The notes under the pieces: model-generated
Database searches by the model: none
What the model saw: the letters and a program-made list of their open reading frames with translations, nothing else
Told to the model about the DNA's origin: nothing
In this document: piece by piece, positions 7,112-10,789 of the stretch
Numbering within the stretch: the stretch's first letter is position 1
How the letters are laid out: each line of letters starts with the position of its first letter
Position numbers and translations under genes: made by a program
NCBI GenBank assembly: GCA_905373315.1
Contig: CAJPSL010000007.1
Coordinates: 1 to 10,789, forward strand
Source of the DNA: Candidatus Saccharimonadota bacterium
GTDB lineage: Bacteria; Patescibacteriota; Saccharimonadia; Saccharimonadales; Saccharimonadaceae
DNA length: 10,789 nucleotides
Reading direction: 5' to 3'

Positions 7112-7530
7112 CATAACGCTCCCAAATCTTTTAGTGCTTGTTCAAAGCTTGTCATGGCTCGCCGAAAACTTTGCGCGGTCAGTTTCACGTTGGTTTCGTG
7201 GGCAATTTGATTACGCAATTTATGCGCCGCCCACAACCCATTTTCATCCGTCCAGTCACCCTTGCGAGCTTTCAGTCTGTCGCCCATCGTCGTACCTGCC
7301 ACGCCGCAATCGCGCATGGCTTTGTCGAGCAGCTTGTCAGCTTTGACGATTGCCATTTGCAGACCATCCGAACCGCCCGCTTTGGCGCCATGTTGAATTG
7401 CCCGCCAAACTTTTCGGTACATTTCCCTGTCAAGCTTTTGATGTCCGCGCGATGTCAATTGGATAAAAATAATCAACAAAGCACCGATCACCAGCGCTGC
7501 TACCACCAGCGCGATCAATAATCCGTCCAT
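7111..7530 (-). CDS. Membrane-anchored HEPN-like protein in the gat operon
   Basis: A 139-aa protein of unknown function. Residues 3-24 form a single N-terminal membrane span (Leu/Val/Ile/Ala). The rest is soluble and mostly helical, starting near QKLDREMYRKVWRAI. The striking feature is HKLRNQIAH near the C-terminus. R106-N-x-x-A-H111 fits the Rx4-6H motif of HEPN-superfamily helical domains, in which the Arg, the following polar residue and the His form an RNase or RNA-binding site. The last helix ends in FEQALKDLGAL. From memory, similar short proteins with AHKLRN.iAHE are common in Patescibacteria and usually unnamed. The ATG shares one base with the gatA stop (TGATG). The gene ends in tandem TGA stops that overlap the gatB start, so it is locked between gatA and gatB. 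Its role in tRNA amidation, if any, is unknown. The HEPN link rests on one motif and predicted helices. Confidence 0.78.
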   Translation of the reverse strand: MDGLLIALVVAALVIGALLIIFIQLTSRGHQKLDREMYRKVWRAIQHGAKAGGSDGLQMAIVKADKLLDKAMRDCGVAGTTMGDRLKARKGDWTDENGLWAAHKLRNQIAHETNVKLTAQSFRRAMTSFEQALKDLGAL

Positions 7531-8900
7531 CAGGCAGCCTCCACTTCTGAGGCCAACTTCAACAAGTTGCTGTCAGACTGGCGGTCACCAATCAACTGCA
7601 CACCAATTGGCAAACCTTCGTCACTAGTTCCAGCTGGCACGGAAATCGCTGGTAGTCCCGCCAAGCTAGCTGGCACCGTCATGATGTCCGCTAGATACAT
7701 CTTGATCGGATCATTGGTATTTTCGCCAAGTCTGAACGCCGGTGTTGGTGCGACTGGCATCAACAGTGCGTCGTACTCAGCAAACAATTGTTTGAACTCA
7801 TTGATAAGCAGCGTGCGCGCTTTTTGCGCCTGCATATAGTAAGCGTCAAAGAAACCGCTCGACAACACAAAACTACCGATCATAATTCGCCGTTTATTCT
7901 CCGTCGTAAAACCTTCGTTGCGGCTGCGACCATACAATTCCGCCAGCGTTTTTACCTCAGCCGCCCGGTGGCCATAACGCACGCCATCATAGCGCGCCAA
8001 GTTTGACGATATCTCCGCCGGCACAATGATGTAATACATCGCCAGCGAATGTTGCATCATGCTGAGATCCACTTCTTCAACGTCATAGCCCAGCCGCTTC
8101 AACTTTTCTGCATAATCAAGCGTTTTCTGGCGAACCGCCGCGTCCACATCGTTAGTCATGCACTGCTTAACCAAACCAATCTTCTTCTTGGTAAATTCTG
8201 GCTGCTTCTGCCAAAAGTCCGGCAGCGTCGTCATATCCTTGTTGTCGCGGCCCGCCATGATTTCCATCACCAGATTAGCGTCATCCGCATTCGTCGCGAA
8301 ACAACCAATGGTGTCGGTGCTTGAGGCCATAGCAACCACGCCATAGCGACTGACCGTGCCGTAAGTTGGCTTGACACCAACCACGCCATTAAAGCTGGCT
8401 GGCTGACGAATCGAACCGCCAGTATCGGTACCCAACGCAAACGGCACTACATCAAGTGCCGTCACTACTGCCGAGCCACCTGATGAACCGCCAGCTACGC
8501 GGGCTTTATCTGCAGCGTTTTTGGTCGGACCAAAGGCTGAGTTTTCCGTCGAGCCACCGTGAGCAAAGGCATCCAAGTTCGCCTTGCCGATGCAGATTGC
8601 GCCTTCAGCTTCTAATTTTTCAACGGCCGTAGCCTGGAGTGGCGCCTCAAAATTCTCGAGCATTTTTGCGGCAGCAGTCGTCGGTGCACCAAAGGCTAAA
8701 AAATTGTCTTTTACGACAAATGGCACGCCAGCCAATCGCCCAGAAATCTCGCCCTGATCAACCTTAGCTGCTCGCTCCAACGCCCGCTCTTCCGTCAAAC
8801 TGAGCAGCGCATGATAATCTTCAACGTCACGCGCCCGCTGCAATGCTTCCTTGACATTCTCGACTGCACTTTTTCCTACAAAATCACTAATCCGACTCAT
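7530..8900 (-). CDS. gatA: Asp/Glu-tRNA(Asn/Gln) amidotransferase subunit A (GatA)
   Basis: The glutaminase subunit of GatCAB, from the amidase-signature family. It releases ammonia from glutamine (or asparagine) for transfer in GatB. It is 456 aa from the ATG at 8898-8900. Counting from the GTG one codon earlier, the Ser-cisSer-Lys triad is K65 (in VVKDNF), S140 (in GGSSGGSA) and nucleophile S164 (in DTGGSIRQPA). The K-S and S-S spacings (75 and 24) equal those of well-studied GatA. Other motifs are GKANLDAFAHGGSTENSAFGPTKN and GVVGVKPTYGTVSRYGVVAMASS (each given as a whole region), then VPASLAGLPAISVP and LPIGVQLIG. The C-terminus stops about 18 residues after LPIGVQLIG, some 10 residues shorter than usual; no catalytic residue is lost. 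I prefer the ATG because AGGTG lies 5 nt upstream and it gives a TGATG junction with gatC. The gene is translationally coupled to gatC and to the HEPN-like gene. Confidence 0.95.
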   Translation of the reverse strand: MSRISDFVGKSAVENVKEALQRARDVEDYHALLSLTEERALERAAKVDQGEISGRLAGVPFVVKDNFLAFGAPTTAAAKMLENFEAPLQATAVEKLEAEGAICIGKANLDAFAHGGSTENSAFGPTKNAADKARVAGGSSGGSAVVTALDVVPFALGTDTGGSIRQPASFNGVVGVKPTYGTVSRYGVVAMASSTDTIGCFATNADDANLVMEIMAGRDNKDMTTLPDFWQKQPEFTKKKIGLVKQCMTNDVDAAVRQKTLDYAEKLKRLGYDVEEVDLSMMQHSLAMYYIIVPAEISSNLARYDGVRYGHRAAEVKTLAELYGRSRNEGFTTENKRRIMIGSFVLSSGFFDAYYMQAQKARTLLINEFKQLFAEYDALLMPVAPTPAFRLGENTNDPIKMYLADIMTVPASLAGLPAISVPAGTSDEGLPIGVQLIGDRQSDSNLLKLASEVEAA

Positions 8901-9187
8901 CACAACACCTGCGGCACTTTCACTTGATTATTCTGTTTTTCGGGCGCTAGCTCAAGTAGCTCGTCCCGAGAGATCCCCAGCTTGACCTCGTCTTCACGCC
9001 AGACATTTTCTAGACCCGTCACTTGATAGGTCGGCTCCACACCGGACGTGTCGAGCTCGCCCAATTGATTGATATATTCTACAATTTTCTCCACGTCCTG
9101 TCGCAAGCCATCCACTTCGCCATCTGCCAATTGCAAACCGCTCAAATCCGCCAAGCGCTGGACATCACTATTAGAAATTACACTCAT
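8900..9187 (-). CDS. gatC: Asp/Glu-tRNA(Asn/Gln) amidotransferase subunit C (GatC)
   Basis: The small subunit that wraps around GatA and GatB and stabilises the complex. It is 95 aa, a normal GatC length. The family pattern is clear: VQRLADLSGLQLADGEV at the start, a helix EKIVEYINQLGELD, then the signature DTSGVEPTYQV, NVWREDEV, and an ending of LLELAPEKQ...VKVPQVL, the usual extended tail. It is the first gene of the operon, and its ATG lies 6 nt downstream of a perfect TATAAT. No Shine-Dalgarno is present, so a leaderless mRNA is expected. The TGA stop shares a base with the gatA start. The gatC-gatA-gatB order is typical apart from the inserted HEPN-like gene. Confidence 0.95.
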   Translation of the reverse strand: MSVISNSDVQRLADLSGLQLADGEVDGLRQDVEKIVEYINQLGELDTSGVEPTYQVTGLENVWREDEVKLGISRDELLELAPEKQNNQVKVPQVL

Positions 9188-9193
9188 GAACTC

Positions 9194-9202
9194 ATTATAC
9201 CA
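9194..9202 (-). promoter_or_regulatory. Extended -10 promoter of the gatCAB operon (leaderless)
   Basis: On the minus strand, TGG-TATAAT is a perfect -10 with the TGN extension. It is followed by only 6 nt and then the gatC ATG, so transcription should start at the ATG. The -35 region (about 9217-9222, TTCTGT) is weak. It lies directly after the hairpin terminator of the preceding gene, marking a clean start for the operon. Confidence 0.75.
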
Positions 9203-9220
9203 CTTGAAAATTAATTACAG

Positions 9221-9253
9221 AAAATCACTCGCCCCATGTCTAGGAGCGAGTGA
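9221..9253 (-). terminator. Rho-independent terminator of the multi-span membrane gene
   Basis: A perfect 8-bp inverted repeat, TCACTCGC (9225-9232) with GCGAGTGA (9246-9253), encloses a 13-nt loop in which CC/GG can pair further. On the minus strand the stem is followed by TTTTCTGT, a short U-rich tail. It begins 19 nt past the stop codon at 9272 and separates that gene from the gatC promoter. Confidence 0.8.
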
Positions 9254-9271
9254 CAGGCGATACCCAACTAA

Positions 9272-9991
9272 CTAGTCAAGTAGGTAGCTTGAGTTGTATT
9301 TGAAGTTTGATTTTTTGATGCTTGGCTTGTCATGAGCCTGCACTGCCAGCGTGATAGCCAAGGCAACTGCGACAACACCGGTGATTGCGATCAACGTGAT
9401 AGCCAATGGGCGTGATTTGTTGTAGCCGTTGATGATCTTGCCGATGAAAAATATCACAACTGCCAATACTGCCAAGCACATCAGTGATGGCAAGAAGTTA
9501 CCCAAGTACAGTGTTGTGTATACTGAACCAGCATCGGAAACGCCGATCAATAGCAACGAGCTAATCAATACACTGATGAGATTTGCGACCAGTGGCAACG
9601 CCGCCAATACGATCATGAACAAGCTACCATAGGTTGTCAGTTTGTAAGCCAATCGACCAGTGTAACCGCTACGGTCAGCGGCAATTGTGCGTGTTACGCG
9701 GCCAAATAGGACAAATGCCAACACTGAAAATAGTACTGCCAAAATACCAACGGCCAAAATGTTTGCAGTGATCGAGCCGCTCAACATCAAACCAAACGAC
9801 ATCGCTTCTTTTGCAGACCACATGCCGAACAACATTGGTACGAGCACTACACTGGTGATTGCAGCAAATGTTACTGAAACCATTGCTAATGCGTATTCAA
9901 ATGTAAGCCATTTTGCTTGCGAAGCAGCGCGTGGAGCCATGTACTCAGCTTGCTCGACGACTGGAGTTTCTGTTGTTTTCAATTCTGCCAT
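9272..9991 (-). CDS. Unrecognised membrane protein with about five spans
   Basis: A 239-aa integral membrane protein that I do not recognise. The first 30 residues are polar and soluble (MAELKTTETPVVEQAEYMAP). Hydrophobic spans follow at about residues 34-56, 75-97, 120-150 (long enough for one tilted span or a re-entrant pair), 163-187 and 195-218. The C-terminal tail is short and Lys/Asn/Ser/Tyr-rich. There is no signal peptidase site or known transporter motif. The start is the ATG at 9989-9991, because a near-perfect AAGGAGGAG lies 6 nt upstream. An in-frame ATG 20 codons earlier would bury that site in the coding sequence and overlap uvrB. It has its own extended -10 candidate and a hairpin terminator, so it is probably monocistronic or a read-through tail of uvrB. 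The strong ribosome site suggests high expression. A transporter, stress or cell-envelope role would be a guess. Confidence 0.85.
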   Translation of the reverse strand: MAELKTTETPVVEQAEYMAPRAASQAKWLTFEYALAMVSVTFAAITSVVLVPMLFGMWSAKEAMSFGLMLSGSITANILAVGILAVLFSVLAFVLFGRVTRTIAADRSGYTGRLAYKLTTYGSLFMIVLAALPLVANLISVLISSLLLIGVSDAGSVYTTLYLGNFLPSLMCLAVLAVVIFFIGKIINGYNKSRPLAITLIAITGVVAVALAITLAVQAHDKPSIKKSNFKYNSSYLLD

Positions 9992-9997
9992 ATAATT

Positions 9998-10006
9998 CTC
10001 CTCCTT
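9998..10006 (-). promoter_or_regulatory. Strong Shine-Dalgarno of the multi-span membrane gene
   Basis: AAGGAGGAG on the minus strand, 6 nt before the ATG at 9991. It is the closest match to the anti-16S consensus in the window and rules out the earlier in-frame ATG at 10051. Confidence 0.8.
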
Positions 10007-10019
10007 ATTATGGTTATCT

Positions 10020-10789
10020 TTAGTGTACCATTGTTTGCTTAATTTCTGCAATCAAATCACGCAGCTCTGCGGCTTTTTCAAACTCTAGATTGGCGCTATG
10101 CAGCTCCATTTGACCGGTCAGTTCCTTGATCAGCGTTGGGTATTCGTCCTTTGGAATTTTCTTCAAATCAAGTTTTGGCTTTTTATCCGATTCTTTCTGC
10201 GGAATGATGGAGCGCAGACCATCGTCAATCTTCTTCTGGATGGTTTGCGGCGTGATGCCATGTTCTTCGTTATATTGCTGCTGGATCGCTCGCCGACGAT
10301 TCGTCTCATCAATTGCTCGGCGCATACTGTCAGTTACGTTATCGCCATACATCAGAACCCGCCCGTCCACGTGCCGCGCCGCCCGGCCAATCGTCTGAAT
10401 CAGCGCCTGCTCACTACGGAGGAAGCCTTCTTTATCAGCATCCATAATCGCCACCAGACTGACTTCTGGCAGGTCCAGCCCCTCGCGCAGCAAATTGATA
10501 CCGACCAGTACATCGTACGTTCCCAGCCGCAAATCTTTGAGAATATCACCGCGCTCCAGCGTGTCAATTTCGCTGTGCAGATACGCCGTTTTCACGCCAT
10601 TGTCGGTCAAGTAAGCACTCAAATCCTCAGCCATGCGCTTAGTCAAGGTCGTTACCAATACGCGGTGACCTTTAGCGATGGTCTGGCGAATCTCCTCCAT
10701 TAAATCATCAACCTGCCCCTCAGTCGGCCGCACCTCAATTGGCGGATCAAGCAGCCCGGTCGGCCGAATCAGCTGCTCAGCCGGCTTTG
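10020..10789 (-). CDS. uvrB: Excinuclease ABC subunit B (UvrB), 3' part
   Basis: The helicase-like damage-verification subunit of UvrABC nucleotide excision repair. Only the C-terminal ~256 residues are in the window; the frame stays open to the right edge. The first residues in view, [19 protein letters not shown], match the UvrB segment before helicase domain 3, so the gene clearly continues upstream. Next come [18 protein letters not shown] (helicase motif IV region) and [14 protein letters not shown] with [17 protein letters not shown] (motif V). Motif VI follows as [15 protein letters not shown], and then the conserved [18 protein letters not shown]. The UVR domain that contacts UvrC is at the end ([22 protein letters not shown]). 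The stop is TAA at 10020-10022. An internal GTG at 10731-10733 is not a start; it is a conserved Val within the protein. The C-terminus appears complete. Confidence 0.97.
   Translation of the reverse strand, partial: KPAEQLIRPTGLLDPPIEVRPTEGQVDDLMEEIRQTIAKGHRVLVTTLTKRMAEDLSAYLTDNGVKTAYLHSEIDTLERGDILKDLRLGTYDVLVGINLLREGLDLPEVSLVAIMDADKEGFLRSEQALIQTIGRAARHVDGRVLMYGDNVTDSMRRAIDETNRRRAIQQQYNEEHGITPQTIQKKIDDGLRSIIPQKESDKKPKLDLKKIPKDEYPTLIKELTGQMELHSANLEFEKAAELRDLIAEIKQTMVH
10022..10030 (-). promoter_or_regulatory. Candidate extended -10 for the membrane gene
   Basis: On the minus strand, TGG-TACACT overlaps the last codons of uvrB. It would give a leader of roughly 20-25 nt that contains the Shine-Dalgarno. 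The hexamer has two mismatches from TATAAT and the -35 region is poor, so transcription from uvrB is an alternative. Confidence 0.35.

Noticed and set aside
7138..7521. A 127-aa plus-strand open frame almost fully opposite the HEPN-like gene, suggesting an antisense gene pair.
   Set aside because: The product has no recognisable domain, while the minus-strand frame has a membrane span, a conserved-looking RNxxAH motif and exact operon junctions.
9992..10051. A 20-residue N-terminal extension of the multi-span membrane protein.
   Set aside because: It would overlap the uvrB stop and bury a near-perfect Shine-Dalgarno; the ATG at 9991 fits much better.
10098..10703. A 201-aa plus-strand open frame.
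   Set aside because: It is antisense to the conserved helicase and UVR regions of uvrB, with no supporting signals.
10731..10733. GTG as a start for a short uvrB-derived protein.
   Set aside because: The frame is open to the window edge, and the codons upstream encode the conserved UvrB segment ending in RPTGLLDPP.
1..10789. Use of TGA as a glycine codon, as in some CPR lineages.
   Set aside because: TGA ends several genes exactly at family-typical lengths and at overlapping start codons, and one gene ends in tandem TGA codons.

Overview
All genes in this window lie on the minus strand. They are ordinary bacterial genes, tightly packed, with no tRNA, rRNA, CRISPR array, insertion sequence or other mobile element visible. 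The gene set, the short membrane proteins in and between the housekeeping operons, and the use of GatCAB suggest a reduced-genome Patescibacteria (CPR) bacterium, most likely Saccharibacteria (TM7). That placement is inferred from family resemblance, not from a marker phylogeny. TGA is a genuine stop: it ends dnaE, the P-loop kinase, the HEPN-like gene, gatA and gatC. This argues against the TGA=Gly lineages (Gracilibacteria, Absconditabacteria).

In transcription order, from high to low coordinates, the layout is as follows. (1) The 3' part of uvrB (nucleotide excision repair) runs in from the right edge. (2) After a 28-nt gap comes an unrecognised protein with about five membrane spans. It has the strongest Shine-Dalgarno in the window and ends in a hairpin terminator. 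(3) A new promoter starts the unit gatC - gatA - HEPN-like membrane protein - gatB - P-loop kinase - galU. Its genes overlap by 1 or 4 nt, or sit 3 nt apart. GatCAB converts Glu-tRNA(Gln) (and/or Asp-tRNA(Asn)) to the amidated form. GalU makes UDP-glucose. (4) A good -35/-10 promoter overlapping the end of galU drives a 79-aa membrane protein that overlaps a DUF5665-like membrane protein. (5) dnaE, the replicative polymerase alpha subunit, has its own extended -10 and ends 23 nt before the left edge.

Three promoters (dnaE, the 79-aa gene, gatC) place the -10 hexamer only 6-7 nt before the ATG, which predicts leaderless mRNAs. The internal genes of the operons instead use Shine-Dalgarno sequences or overlapping stop/start codons.

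I see no clear new defence or mobile system. The items most worth a second look are the membrane-anchored protein with an RNxxAH (HEPN-type) motif inside the gatCAB operon, the leaderless-promoter pattern, the apparently shortened C-terminal domain of DnaE, and the unrecognised multi-span membrane protein.
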